23,287 nt of DNA from an uncultured Prevotella sp. GTDB taxonomy: Bacteria; Bacteroidota; Bacteroidia; Bacteroidales; Bacteroidaceae. Every line of letters begins with the position of its first letter. Within the stretch, counting starts at the first letter, position 1. Both the position numbers and the translations under genes were made by a program. Under the pieces are notes generated by a model, which was not told where the DNA came from, ran no database searches, and saw nothing but the letters and a program-made list of their open reading frames with translations. Below are positions 7,842-16,178 of the stretch, in pieces. The DNA is taken from assembly GCA_900314365.1 (NCBI GenBank), contig OMVH01000300.1, forward strand, positions 1-23,287, given 5' to 3'.

Positions 7842-9083
7842 ATGCCTAAAAAAGTATGTAGTTTCTGCGGAAGGCCGGAGAGCGAGGTGCGCCTCCTCAT
7901 CACGGGAGTGAACGGCTTTATCTGCGACGAATGTGTGAAACAGGCTTACGAGATTCTCAAGTCGACGGGGGTGTTGGCCGACAATAAGGAACGGCATGCG
8001 TCCGACGAACCATTCAAGATGCGCAAGGTGCCTAAGCCGAAAGAAATCAAGGACTATCTCGACCAGTATGTCATTGGGCAGGACGAAGCCAAGAAGTGCT
8101 TGTCGGTGGCAGTCTATAACCATTACAAGCGATTGCAGCAGCCTAAGGACGACAAGGGCGTTGAGATAGAGAAGAGCAATATTATCATGGTGGGCAGCAC
8201 GGGCACAGGCAAGACTCTGCTCGCACGCACCATAGCCCGCCTGCTGGATGTTCCTTTCACCATTGTCGATGCTACGGTGTTCACTGAGGCCGGCTATGTA
8301 GGCGAGGATGTGGAGAGCATTCTGTCCCGACTGCTTCAGGTGGCCGACTACGATGTTGCCTCGGCAGAGCGTGGCATCGTCTTCATTGACGAAATCGACA
8401 AGATAGCCCGCAAGAGCGATAATCCCAGTATCACCCGTGATGTCAGTGGCGAGGGAGTGCAGCAAGGATTGCTCAAGCTTCTTGAAGGAACGATGGTGAA
8501 CGTTCCGCCTAAGGGAGGACGCAAGCATCCCGATCAAGACTATATCCACGTGGACACCAGCAATATCCTCTTCATCTGCGGGGGTGCCTTCGACGGCATT
8601 GAGCAGAAGATAGCTCAGCGTCTCAATACCCACGTGGTGGGTTATAATTCTGTTCAGAATACGAGGCACATCGACAAGGGCGACCTCATGAAGTACATAC
8701 TGCCGCAGGATTTGAAGTCATTTGGGCTTATTCCTGAGATTATAGGCCGACTGCCCATACTGACTTATCTCAACCCGCTCGACCGCAATGCTCTCAGGCG
8801 CATACTCGTGGAGCCCAAGAACTCCATAGTCCGCCAGTATGAGAAGCTTTTCGAGATGGACGGTATAAAGCTGAAGTTCAATGACGATGTCCTCGACTTC
8901 ATCGTAGACAAGGCAATGGAATATAAACTTGGCGCTCGCGGACTGCGCTCTATCGTGGAGTCTATCATGCTTGACTCCATGTTTGAGATACCGTCGAAGA
9001 GCCAGAAGAGTTTCACTGTCACCCTCGCCTATGCGAAGAAGGAAATCGACAAAGCTCACTTGCAGAAACTGGAGTCTGCTTAG
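7842..9083 (+). CDS. clpX: Clp protease ATP-binding unfoldase
   Basis: AAA+ hexamer that recognises, unfolds and threads substrates into ClpP. It has 413 residues. The N-terminal zinc-binding domain uses C6, C9, C28 and C31 (VCSFCGRP and FICDEC). Walker A is GSTGTGKT (118-125), Walker B GIVFIDEIDK (178-187), pore loop GYVG (151-154), RKH loop GGRKHP (225-230), and sensor 2 lies in LGARGLRSIVE near the C-terminus. The ClpP-docking loop that reads IGF in E. coli reads VGY here (266-268). It is separated from clpP by one base. After it comes a 131-bp gap with a G+C-rich hairpin and then recQ; no lon gene follows as in E. coli. Confidence 0.97.
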   Translation: MPKKVCSFCGRPESEVRLLITGVNGFICDECVKQAYEILKSTGVLADNKERHASDEPFKMRKVPKPKEIKDYLDQYVIGQDEAKKCLSVAVYNHYKRLQQPKDDKGVEIEKSNIIMVGSTGTGKTLLARTIARLLDVPFTIVDATVFTEAGYVGEDVESILSRLLQVADYDVASAERGIVFIDEIDKIARKSDNPSITRDVSGEGVQQGLLKLLEGTMVNVPPKGGRKHPDQDYIHVDTSNILFICGGAFDGIEQKIAQRLNTHVVGYNSVQNTRHIDKGDLMKYILPQDLKSFGLIPEIIGRLPILTYLNPLDRNALRRILVEPKNSIVRQYEKLFEMDGIKLKFNDDVLDFIVDKAMEYKLGARGLRSIVESIMLDSMFEIPSKSQKSFTVTLAYAKKEIDKAHLQKLESA

Positions 9084-9096
9084 TGGGTTGCCATAC

Positions 9097-9132
9097 CCCT
9101 GGACTGGCCGCGACCCCGTGGCCGGCCCAGGG
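9097..9132. other. G+C-rich stem-loop between clpX and recQ
   Basis: CCCTGG (9097-9102) pairs with CCAGGG (9127-9132), and GGCC (9106-9109) with GGCC (9120-9123), separated by small internal loops. It starts 14 bases after the clpX stop and lacks a T-run, so it is more likely a pause, processing or transcript-stability element than a full terminator. No promoter of the usual form is visible between it and recQ. Confidence 0.4.
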
Positions 9133-9214
9133 CGAGTTCTATGAAAGATATTTACGGCAGCAATGCCGACTGCCCGGCGAAGACCTTCTCTCCCGGATTC
9201 CAACGAAAGCACTT

Positions 9215-11392
9215 ATGACTGAAAACGTTGATCTCACAAAGAAACTAAAGCTCTATTTCGGTTTCGACAAGTTTAAAGGTGACCAAGAGGCTATAATCCG
9301 CAATCTTCTTGCGGGCAACGACACATTTGTGCTCATGCCCACGGGGGGTGGAAAAAGTCTCTGTTACCAGTTGCCCTCACTCATCATGGACGGTACTGCC
9401 ATTGTTGTCTCGCCCCTCATCGCTCTTATGAAGAACCAGGTGGATGTCATCAATGGTCTCAGTGAGGACGACGGTGTGGCTCACTATCTCAACTCTTCAC
9501 TTAACAAGGCTGCCATCATGCAGGTGATGGATGATGTCCGGAGCGGGCGCACGAAGTTGCTCTATGTGGCTCCGGAATCGCTCAACAAGGATGAGAACGT
9601 GGAGTTCCTCAAAACGGTAAAGATTTCGTTCTATGCCATTGATGAGGCCCATTGCATCTCGGAGTGGGGGCACGACTTCCGACCTGAGTATCGAAACATC
9701 CGGCCTACTATCAACAAGATTGGTAACGCCCCTGTCATTGCGCTCACTGCTACGGCTACTGACAAGGTTCGCACGGACATAAAAAAGAGCTTGGGAATCA
9801 TGGATGCCAAGGAGTTCAAAAGCTCCTTTAACCGACCGAATCTGTACTATGAAGTAAGGCCCAAGACGAAGGATATCGATCGGCAGATTATCATGTTCAT
9901 TAAGCAGAATCCCCACAAGAGCGGTATCATCTATTGTCTCTCCCGAAAGAAGGTGGAAGAACTCTCGGAGGTTTTACTGGCTAATGATATTAAGGCAGCT
10001 CCTTATCATGCTGGTCTCGACTCTGCCGTCCGGTCGGCTACTCAGGATGATTTCCTTATGGAACGCATCGACATCATTGTGGCGACAATAGCCTTTGGAA
10101 TGGGAATCGACAAGCCCGACGTGAGATTTGTCATTCATTATGACATACCCAAGAGTCTCGAAGGCTATTATCAGGAAACGGGGCGTGCAGGCCGTGACGG
10201 TGGAGAAGGTAAGTGCATCGCTTTCTATTCAAGGCATGACCTCGACAAGCTTGAAAAGTTCATGGATGGTAAGAGCGTGCAGGAGCAGGACATCGGCCGG
10301 CAACTGCTTCATGAAACGGCCACTTATGCCGAGTCATCAGTGTGCCGGCGCAAGCTGCTGCTGCATTATTTCGGTGAGGATTATCCTGAGGAAAACTGCC
10401 ATAACTGTGACAACTGCCTGCATCCGAAGCAGAAGGTGGAAGCCAAGGACGCCCTTGTCATTGTTCTTAAAGCCATCAAGGCCGTCAAGGAGAACTTCGC
10501 GCAGGACTATATCATCGACTTTGTGAAAGGACGTGCTACAGACGACATCACCTCTCACCACCACGATGAGCTTGAGGAGTTCGGTGAGGGAGAGGACCTC
10601 GACCCGAAACTGTGGAATCCCGTAATCAATCAGGGTATTATAGCTGGCTACATACGGAAGGATATCGAGGACTACGGCTTGCTGAAGCTCACGGCAGCCG
10701 GCAAGCGTTTCATCAACAATCCTCAGTCGTTCATGATTGTGGAGGACAGGGATTTCAAGGACGACTACTTCGATGACAGCCGTGACGGCGGTACTGGAGC
10801 GGTAGACTCCGTGCTCTTTGCTATGCTCAAAGACCTCAGAAGCGATCTGTCGAAGAAGCTCAGTGTCCCTCCTTATGTCATCTTCATGGACCAGAGCCTG
10901 GAGCAGATGGCTACGATGTATCCAATTAATGATACGGAGTTGCAGTCCATTCAGGGGGTAGGTGCCGGAAAGGCAAAGCGTTACGGCAAGCCCTTCCTCA
11001 ATCTTATCAAGAAATACTGTGAAGAGAACGATGTGGAAAGGCCTGAGGAGCTGCGTGTGCGCACAGTGGCTAAGCGCAGTATGATGAAGGTGAGAATCAT
11101 TCAGAACATCGACCGTGAAGTGTCGCTTGACGATATAGCCAGTGCGCTTGGACTTGAATTCGACGAACTGCTTGACAAGATAGAGGAGATCGTCTATAGT
11201 GGAGTGAAGCTGAATATCGATTATTTCCTTGAGGATATAATGGACGAGGATCACATTAATGATATCTATGACTATTTCATGGAGAGCGATACCGACAGCC
11301 TCGACGCAGCCATCAACGAGATTGGCGACACCAGCAGCGACGAGGAGATAAGGCTCGTGCGCATCAAGTTTCTCTCCGAGATGGCCAACTAA
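9215..11392 (+). CDS. recQ: ATP-dependent DNA helicase RecQ
   Basis: 3'-5' DNA helicase acting in recombination and fork repair. The start at 9215 (MTENVDLTKK) gives 725 residues; a GTG overlapping the clpX stop opens the same frame but adds 44 residues not expected in the family. Helicase motifs: Walker A TGGGKS (43-48), DEAH box IDEAHCISEWGHDFR (142-156) including the aromatic-rich loop, TATAT (178-182), and the second helicase lobe with FGMGIDKPDVR and GRAGRDGG (323-330). The RQC zinc site is C377, C395, C398 and C401. A winged-helix follows, then an HRDC-like domain around 530-610 (LQSIQGVGAGKAKRYG), then a C-terminal helix-turn-helix-like extension of about 110 residues seen in Bacteroidetes RecQ. 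It lies in the same direction as clpX with 131 bp between. Confidence 0.95.
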   Translation: MTENVDLTKKLKLYFGFDKFKGDQEAIIRNLLAGNDTFVLMPTGGGKSLCYQLPSLIMDGTAIVVSPLIALMKNQVDVINGLSEDDGVAHYLNSSLNKAAIMQVMDDVRSGRTKLLYVAPESLNKDENVEFLKTVKISFYAIDEAHCISEWGHDFRPEYRNIRPTINKIGNAPVIALTATATDKVRTDIKKSLGIMDAKEFKSSFNRPNLYYEVRPKTKDIDRQIIMFIKQNPHKSGIIYCLSRKKVEELSEVLLANDIKAAPYHAGLDSAVRSATQDDFLMERIDIIVATIAFGMGIDKPDVRFVIHYDIPKSLEGYYQETGRAGRDGGEGKCIAFYSRHDLDKLEKFMDGKSVQEQDIGRQLLHETATYAESSVCRRKLLLHYFGEDYPEENCHNCDNCLHPKQKVEAKDALVIVLKAIKAVKENFAQDYIIDFVKGRATDDITSHHHDELEEFGEGEDLDPKLWNPVINQGIIAGYIRKDIEDYGLLKLTAAGKRFINNPQSFMIVEDRDFKDDYFDDSRDGGTGAVDSVLFAMLKDLRSDLSKKLSVPPYVIFMDQSLEQMATMYPINDTELQSIQGVGAGKAKRYGKPFLNLIKKYCEENDVERPEELRVRTVAKRSMMKVRIIQNIDREVSLDDIASALGLEFDELLDKIEEIVYSGVKLNIDYFLEDIMDEDHINDIYDYFMESDTDSLDAAINEIGDTSSDEEIRLVRIKFLSEMAN

Positions 11393-11535
11393 GCCCCTCG
11401 CCCCCCCCCGCTACAGTGGTGGGGCAACCCGCTTCCTCTGTCAGCAGCTGCCCTCAGCGGCGTCTTGAGAGAGGGGGGCGGGCCGCCTCGCATTCCCATA
11501 CTAAAAGCTTAACCCAAACGTAATACCATAAAGCG
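11393..11535. other. G+C-rich spacer with inverted-repeat arms
   Basis: The 143 bases between recQ and the next gene are unlike the A+T-rich spacers elsewhere. They hold a run of nine C at 11401-11409, the arm CCTCTGTCAGC at 11435-11445 and the arm GAGGGGGGC at 11471-11479. Both arms have inverted copies on the far side of the next gene (14518-14528 and 14420-14428). Base composition becomes A+T-rich only from about 11500, just before the start codon. No TAnnTTTG promoter is evident. Confidence 0.5.
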
Positions 11536-14412
11536 ATGAGAAGATTTCTATTGATGCTGACCCTGGCCGTCATTGCGGCAGCGTCGGCACACGCAGCCAC
11601 AATCATCCTGACGAGCGACCAGCAGTTGCGCGACCTGATGAATCCCGACCAGAAGATAGACATGTCGACCGGCTACACCCCTGTGAGCAAGAGTCTACGC
11701 GAGGTGTGCGAGGAGGCTCGCAGCAGAGGCGACCACACCCTGACCATAGCCTTCGATGAGTTCTTCCGCCAGTACCGTCCACAGGCCGGAACCGACCGCC
11801 GGCTCACACCCGACATGGACGAGTATGTGGAGAAGATAAAGTTCATCAGCGACTTTGCCAAAGGCTATGGCCTGGGCATCTGCCTGAGTCTGAACAGTCC
11901 GCTCGAGCTCGGACCGGCCTTCAAGCGCCAGACCGGACAGGCCGGGCGCTGGGTGTCCTACAAGGTGGGCTTCCGCAATCCTTCCGACGGTCGCTTCAGT
12001 CTGCCCGTGTGGGAGCAGATAGCCTGGACCAACAACAAGGGCCGCTTCCACGTCAGGATGAAAGGAGTGAAGGCCTACGCCTTCAGGCAGCAGCCCCTGG
12101 GCACCTCACATCTCATCGCCGTGAGGCCCGAGGACATCGTGGAGCTGCAGGGAGTGAAGGTGGAGGCTGGCGACACCGTCGACGTCTTCACCGCCGCCGG
12201 GGGCTACGGCATCAAGAACTCGCCCAAGGACATGATCTTCCCCGTGAGGCAGCTGCGCGTCTACTACGACGGTCCCAGACAGCTGGAGGGCTACGACCAC
12301 GTGCTTGTAACCGTGGAGTATGAGTCGCCCGAGATGGACTATTTCTCGCCTCAGGCCACGCCCTTCATGCACCATCTGATGGACAAGTACAAGAGCGCCG
12401 GCGTCAACCTCACCGACCTCTACTCCGACGAGATGCATATCCAGCAGGACTGGGCCTACTATTCCCACCACGAGGGCGGACAACTCGCCATGCGCTATCT
12501 CACCCACAGCCTCGCCGACCGCTACCGCACCACCTACGGACAGCCGCTCGACGACAAGTATCTGCTCTACTTCGTCTACGGGGCTCCTTACTATCAGGCA
12601 ACGGCTGATGCCGTGGAGAACGTGCAGTATGTCATGGGCTCCACTCCCGAAGACATCCACCGCACCTTCCTGCTGCGCGACCGTTACTACAAGATGCTCA
12701 ACAACGGCGTGGTCGACCTCTTCAAGGACAGCAAGGCCTATGCCGAGAAGATTTTCGGGCGCGAGATGCCCACCAGCGGCCATTCCTCGTGGGCAGAGAG
12801 TCCCACCATCGACCTGTGGAACACCGAGAAGCTCAACACTAACGCCTACCGCTACGAGTACACTTCCAACTTCATCTGGAGCAACACCGTCCACCAGGCT
12901 TCGGCTGCCTGCTATGACTACTTCAAGTGGGGCGAGTATCTGGAGCCTACGGGCAACGACTTTGCCGAGTGCGGATGGGGCGACCGCGACTACTATGGCG
13001 CGGCCATGGCCACCTCGATAGGTGTCATCAACCGCAAGCCCAACGCCTATGCCGCAGCCTGGGGCTTCCCCCGCGAGGCCCAGCATTGGAAGGACATGCT
13101 CAACGAGGCCTATGGCGCACAACCCGGACATGCCATGCGGCTGCTCACCGACTACGTCCACCGCGATGTCGACGTGCTGGCCGTCTACCCCATGAACCTC
13201 GTGGCCGTGGAGGAGCGCTTCGGCAGTTGGATGACGCAGTATGGCTACTGCAACTACCTCACGTCGGAGAAGCTCGTCTCCATGGGGCAGGTGACTGGCG
13301 ACGGAAAGCTCCGCGTTGCCGCCAAGGAGTACGGTACGTTGATGGTGATGTTTGAGCCGCTGCCCAGCCAGGGGCTGCTCAGTCTGCTAGACCGCTTCGT
13401 GCGCGCCGGCGGCAAGGTGATATGGTTCAGTATGCCACCCCTTCTCGACGGCACCGGCAGCAACTGCACGTCAGCCTGGCAACAGCTCTTCGGCTGCAGC
13501 TACAGCCACGACGTCTTCCTGGGCGAGATAGCCTCGGGCAAGCGCGTTGACTTCTGCGGACGGTTTGCCGGAGTGCCCTCGCAGACCATACTCACCGACT
13601 TCCTTGTCGACCGCATCTACCCCGTCAGTCCGGCCACGGGCACCGACATCCTCGCCACCATTGAGGGGCGCACCGTGGGCACCCTCCACCGCGTGGGCCG
13701 GGGTGAGGCCTATTTCATGGGCTTCCGTCCGCGCGACGACCAAAGCCAGAGTCTGGGTTACGAGACGCGCACGCTCTTCGAAATCCTCAATGCTGCCGGA
13801 GCCTACCCCCCGACAGGAAAGTTCAGCGCGAACGACAACCCCTCCTATGCCTCCCGCACCACCGACTATCTGGCCACCAGCTTCCCCAACGGCACCACAG
13901 CCCTCGTGAAGCACTACCGCACCCACCGCGAGAACTGGGAAGGCGGGTTCTCGCGCAATGAGGCCCACGACCAGCTCGCCCTGAAAGCCAACCCATTGCC
14001 ATCGGCCGAGATGAGCCTCAGCGCCCTGAAAGTCAACGGCCACAGCGTGACCTACAACGGCCTGATGAACATGGCTTTCCGCACCTCGTCCCAGGGCCGT
14101 CTGACGGCTTTCAACGGCTGCCAGTGCACGGGCATCACCGTCGACGGGCGGAAGTATGTCTTCGCCAAGACACCCGTGAATCTCACCTTCTCGCCAGTCG
14201 GCTCCGACATTCATCACTGGCAGCTCTTCGTTCAGGCTGCCGATGGAGCCCAGGGCAGCGTGAGCGTGCAGATACCCCTTCAGCAGGAAGCTGCAGCAGC
14301 AACGGTGAAGGATGGCGACGAGACGCTCCAGTCCTCGCTGCACAAGGGATGGATCACCCTCGACGTAGCTCCCAGCCACCAGGGCCGTTGGCTCGACATC
14401 GACGTGCGCTGA
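11536..14412 (+). CDS. Large secreted glycoside-hydrolase-like protein, family uncertain
   Basis: A 958-residue protein with a signal peptide (about 1-20, MRRFLLMLTL to SAHA-A). I do not recognise it as a named family. Its order of elements resembles a distant GH106 enzyme: an early strand with IAFDEFF (D74, E75), GYGLGICLSLNSPLELG (110-126) where GH106 has LGLELGLHNAPGYS, an inserted sandwich-like region, LYSDEMHIQQDW (295-306) where GH106 has IDSYEAGLQDW, then AYAEKIFGREM and SSWAESPTIDLW (418-429), AECGWGDRDYY (477-487), a Rossmann-like segment near 545-635 (VDVLAVYPMN to GGKVIWFSMPP) and a beta-rich C-terminal third. D298, E299, E421 and E478 are candidate acidic catalytic residues, by inference only. 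Codons end in G or C far more often than in guaB or the PPIase genes, and G+C-rich spacers flank it, which suggests acquisition. Substrate is unknown. Confidence 0.9.
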   Translation: MRRFLLMLTLAVIAAASAHAATIILTSDQQLRDLMNPDQKIDMSTGYTPVSKSLREVCEEARSRGDHTLTIAFDEFFRQYRPQAGTDRRLTPDMDEYVEKIKFISDFAKGYGLGICLSLNSPLELGPAFKRQTGQAGRWVSYKVGFRNPSDGRFSLPVWEQIAWTNNKGRFHVRMKGVKAYAFRQQPLGTSHLIAVRPEDIVELQGVKVEAGDTVDVFTAAGGYGIKNSPKDMIFPVRQLRVYYDGPRQLEGYDHVLVTVEYESPEMDYFSPQATPFMHHLMDKYKSAGVNLTDLYSDEMHIQQDWAYYSHHEGGQLAMRYLTHSLADRYRTTYGQPLDDKYLLYFVYGAPYYQATADAVENVQYVMGSTPEDIHRTFLLRDRYYKMLNNGVVDLFKDSKAYAEKIFGREMPTSGHSSWAESPTIDLWNTEKLNTNAYRYEYTSNFIWSNTVHQASAACYDYFKWGEYLEPTGNDFAECGWGDRDYYGAAMATSIGVINRKPNAYAAAWGFPREAQHWKDMLNEAYGAQPGHAMRLLTDYVHRDVDVLAVYPMNLVAVEERFGSWMTQYGYCNYLTSEKLVSMGQVTGDGKLRVAAKEYGTLMVMFEPLPSQGLLSLLDRFVRAGGKVIWFSMPPLLDGTGSNCTSAWQQLFGCSYSHDVFLGEIASGKRVDFCGRFAGVPSQTILTDFLVDRIYPVSPATGTDILATIEGRTVGTLHRVGRGEAYFMGFRPRDDQSQSLGYETRTLFEILNAAGAYPPTGKFSANDNPSYASRTTDYLATSFPNGTTALVKHYRTHRENWEGGFSRNEAHDQLALKANPLPSAEMSLSALKVNGHSVTYNGLMNMAFRTSSQGRLTAFNGCQCTGITVDGRKYVFAKTPVNLTFSPVGSDIHHWQLFVQAADGAQGSVSVQIPLQQEAAAATVKDGDETLQSSLHKGWITLDVAPSHQGRWLDIDVR

Positions 14413-14592
14413 CGCAGAAGCCCCCCTCGGCGCCGTCGCTGCCCACTCCGATGATGGCGCTCTTGGGGGCTGTCGCACGGCCCTGTCAGAGTGGTTTCGG
14501 CGCTTGGTCTGAAGCCCGCTGACAGAGGCGTTAAATACAATTAAATGACAGAGAAAAACAATACAATCCTTTATCACGTGGATTTTTATTGT
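14413..14592. other. Right-hand spacer of the GH-like gene
   Basis: The first 115 bases are G+C-rich and the rest is A+T-rich. The spacer contains a two-part hairpin (14419-14471) and the inverted-repeat arms GCCCCCCTC (14420-14428) and GCTGACAGAGG (14518-14528), which match arms on the left side of the gene. A local stem CTGTCAG (14483-14489) with CTGACAG (14519-14525) competes with the long-range pairing. No gene is visible. Confidence 0.5.
14419..14471 (+). terminator. Possible G+C-rich terminator or processing hairpin
   Basis: AGCCCCC (14419-14425) pairs with GGGGGCT (14465-14471), and after a symmetric 4-by-4 internal loop GCGCC (14430-14434) pairs with GGCGC (14456-14460). It begins 7 bases after the GH-like stop. 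There is no T-run after it, so Rho-independent termination would be inefficient by the usual rule. Confidence 0.4.
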
Positions 14593-14600
14593 TAAATTTG
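14593..14600 (+). promoter_or_regulatory. -7 element for guaB
   Basis: TAAATTTG fits TAnnTTTG. A weak -33 candidate, TTTA (14570-14573), lies 19 bases upstream. Transcription would start near 14607, leaving a leader of about 19 bases before ATG 14626. Confidence 0.6.
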
Positions 14601-14625
14601 CACGCAATAAATTTTTAGTTTATAT

Positions 14626-16110
14626 ATGGCATCATTTGTTGCAGATAAAATCGTTATGGACGGACTGACCTTTGATGACGTCCTGCTTATTCCTGCTTAT
14701 TCTGAAGTATTGCCCCGTGAAGTGGAGCTCAAAACCATGTTCACCCGCCATATAGGCCTGAACATTCCATTCGTGACCGCAGCCATGGACACGGTTACCG
14801 AATCTTCTATGGCTATTGCCATCGCGCGTGAAGGCGGTATAGGCGTGATACACAAGAATATGACAATCGACGAGCAGGCTCGCCAGGTGGCCATCGTGAA
14901 GAGGGCAGAGAACGGCATGATTTACGACCCGGTAACGATTCTTCGCGGGCGTACCGTGAGGGATGCGCTCAACATGATGCACGATTATCACATTGGCGGT
15001 ATACCTGTGGTTGATGAAGAAGATCATCTCGTGGGCATCGTCACTAATAGAGATCTGCGCTTCGAGCGCCATCTTGATAAGAAAATAGACGAGGTGATGA
15101 CGAAGGAGAATCTTGTCACAACACATCAGCAGACTGACCTTGCGGCCGCAGCCCAAATCCTGCAGCAGAACAAGATAGAGAAGTTGCCCGTGGTGGACAA
15201 GAACAACCATCTCATTGGTCTCATCACCTATAAGGATATTACCAAGGCTAAAGATAAGCCTTTCGCTTGTAAGGACGAGAAGGGACGTTTGCGTGTTGCA
15301 GCCGGTGTCGGAGTCACTGCCGACACGCTGGAGCGTGCGCAGGCTCTTGTCGATGCCGGTGTTGATGCTATTGTTATTGATACAGCTCATGGGCACTCCA
15401 AGGGCGTTGTAGAGAAACTTCATGATGTGAAGGCTGCCTTCCCCAATATTGACATAGTAGTGGGTAACGTCGCTACAGGTGCAGCTGCAAAGTATCTTGT
15501 CGATAATGGCGCTGATGCTGTGAAGGTTGGTATCGGCCCAGGCTCCATCTGTACCACACGTGTAGTGGCAGGCGTGGGTGTTCCTCAGCTGTCTGCAGTA
15601 TATGATGTGTTCTCTGCGCTCAAGGGAACGGGTGTGCCCCTCATTGCTGATGGTGGACTGCGCTACTCTGGTGACATCGTCAAAGCACTTGCAGCAGGCG
15701 GAAGCTGCGTCATGGTGGGATCGTTGGTGGCTGGAACCGAGGAGAGTCCCGGCGAGACCATTATCTTCAACGGACGTAAGTTCAAGAGTTATCGTGGCAT
15801 GGGCTCACTTGAGGCCATGGAGCAGAAGAATGGATCGCGTGACCGTTACTTCCAAAATAATGTTACCGATGCCAAGAAGCTCGTTCCTGAGGGTATTGCC
15901 GGCCGCGTACCCTACAAGGGAACCGTGCAGGAAGTAGTCTACCAGCTTGTTGGAGGACTTCGCTCTGGCATGGGATATTGTGGCGCTGCTACGATAGAAA
16001 AGCTCCACGATGCCAAGTTTACACGTATTACAAACGCCGGAGTGCTGGAGAGCCATCCTCACGACATCACGATAACGAGTGAGGCTCCTAACTATAGCCG
16101 TCCGGAGTAG
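14626..16110 (+). CDS. guaB: Inosine-5'-monophosphate dehydrogenase
   Basis: Oxidises IMP to XMP with NAD+, the committed step to guanine nucleotides, in the cytoplasm. It has 494 residues, the normal length for the CBS-containing form. The N-terminal barrel half begins LTFDDVLLIPAYS (14-26). Two CBS domains occupy about 100-210, with GGIPVVDEEDHLVGIVTNRD and KLPVVDKNNHLIGLITYKD as their cores. The active-site loop is GPGSICTTR with catalytic C309; GMGS lies at 391-394, and the flap carries EGIAGRVPYKG with R427 and Y430. The GGLRYSGD phosphate site is at 343-350. It has its own promoter and is followed after 68 bp by the PPIase operon, which also has a promoter element, so it is probably a single-gene transcript with possible read-through. 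Confidence 0.97.
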   Translation: MASFVADKIVMDGLTFDDVLLIPAYSEVLPREVELKTMFTRHIGLNIPFVTAAMDTVTESSMAIAIAREGGIGVIHKNMTIDEQARQVAIVKRAENGMIYDPVTILRGRTVRDALNMMHDYHIGGIPVVDEEDHLVGIVTNRDLRFERHLDKKIDEVMTKENLVTTHQQTDLAAAAQILQQNKIEKLPVVDKNNHLIGLITYKDITKAKDKPFACKDEKGRLRVAAGVGVTADTLERAQALVDAGVDAIVIDTAHGHSKGVVEKLHDVKAAFPNIDIVVGNVATGAAAKYLVDNGADAVKVGIGPGSICTTRVVAGVGVPQLSAVYDVFSALKGTGVPLIADGGLRYSGDIVKALAAGGSCVMVGSLVAGTEESPGETIIFNGRKFKSYRGMGSLEAMEQKNGSRDRYFQNNVTDAKKLVPEGIAGRVPYKGTVQEVVYQLVGGLRSGMGYCGAATIEKLHDAKFTRITNAGVLESHPHDITITSEAPNYSRPE

Positions 16111-16150
16111 TCTATTCGCTGGTCGCAGACTTTTGATTCTGCAATCGGCT

Positions 16151-16158
16151 TAACTTTG
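16151..16158 (+). promoter_or_regulatory. -7 element for the PPIase-surA-ostA-mutL run
   Basis: TAACTTTG fits TAnnTTTG, predicting a start near 16165 and a leader of about 14 bases. TTTG is present upstream at 16132-16135 but only 15 bases away, closer than the normal spacing. A weak stem GCAGA/TCTGC (16125-16129 with 16138-16142) just before it could be the end of guaB transcription. Confidence 0.55.
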
Positions 16159-16178
16159 AAATTGAGTCTCATCTGAAA

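Noticed and set aside
12106..13161. 351-residue open frame on the minus strand over the GH-like gene
   Set aside because: Same reason: long antisense frames arise from third-position G/C bias. No motif is visible.
11435..14528. Composite transposon or insertion sequence
   Set aside because: Inverted arms are short and imperfectly placed, no transposase is present and no target-site duplication is visible. Kept only as a possible passively moved cassette.
13471..14607. 378-residue open frame on the minus strand over the GH-like gene
   Set aside because: It is a shadow of a G+C-rich gene; the translation is compositionally odd (Ala, Gly, Val, His-rich) with no recognisable domain, while the plus-strand frame has a signal peptide and domain-like order.
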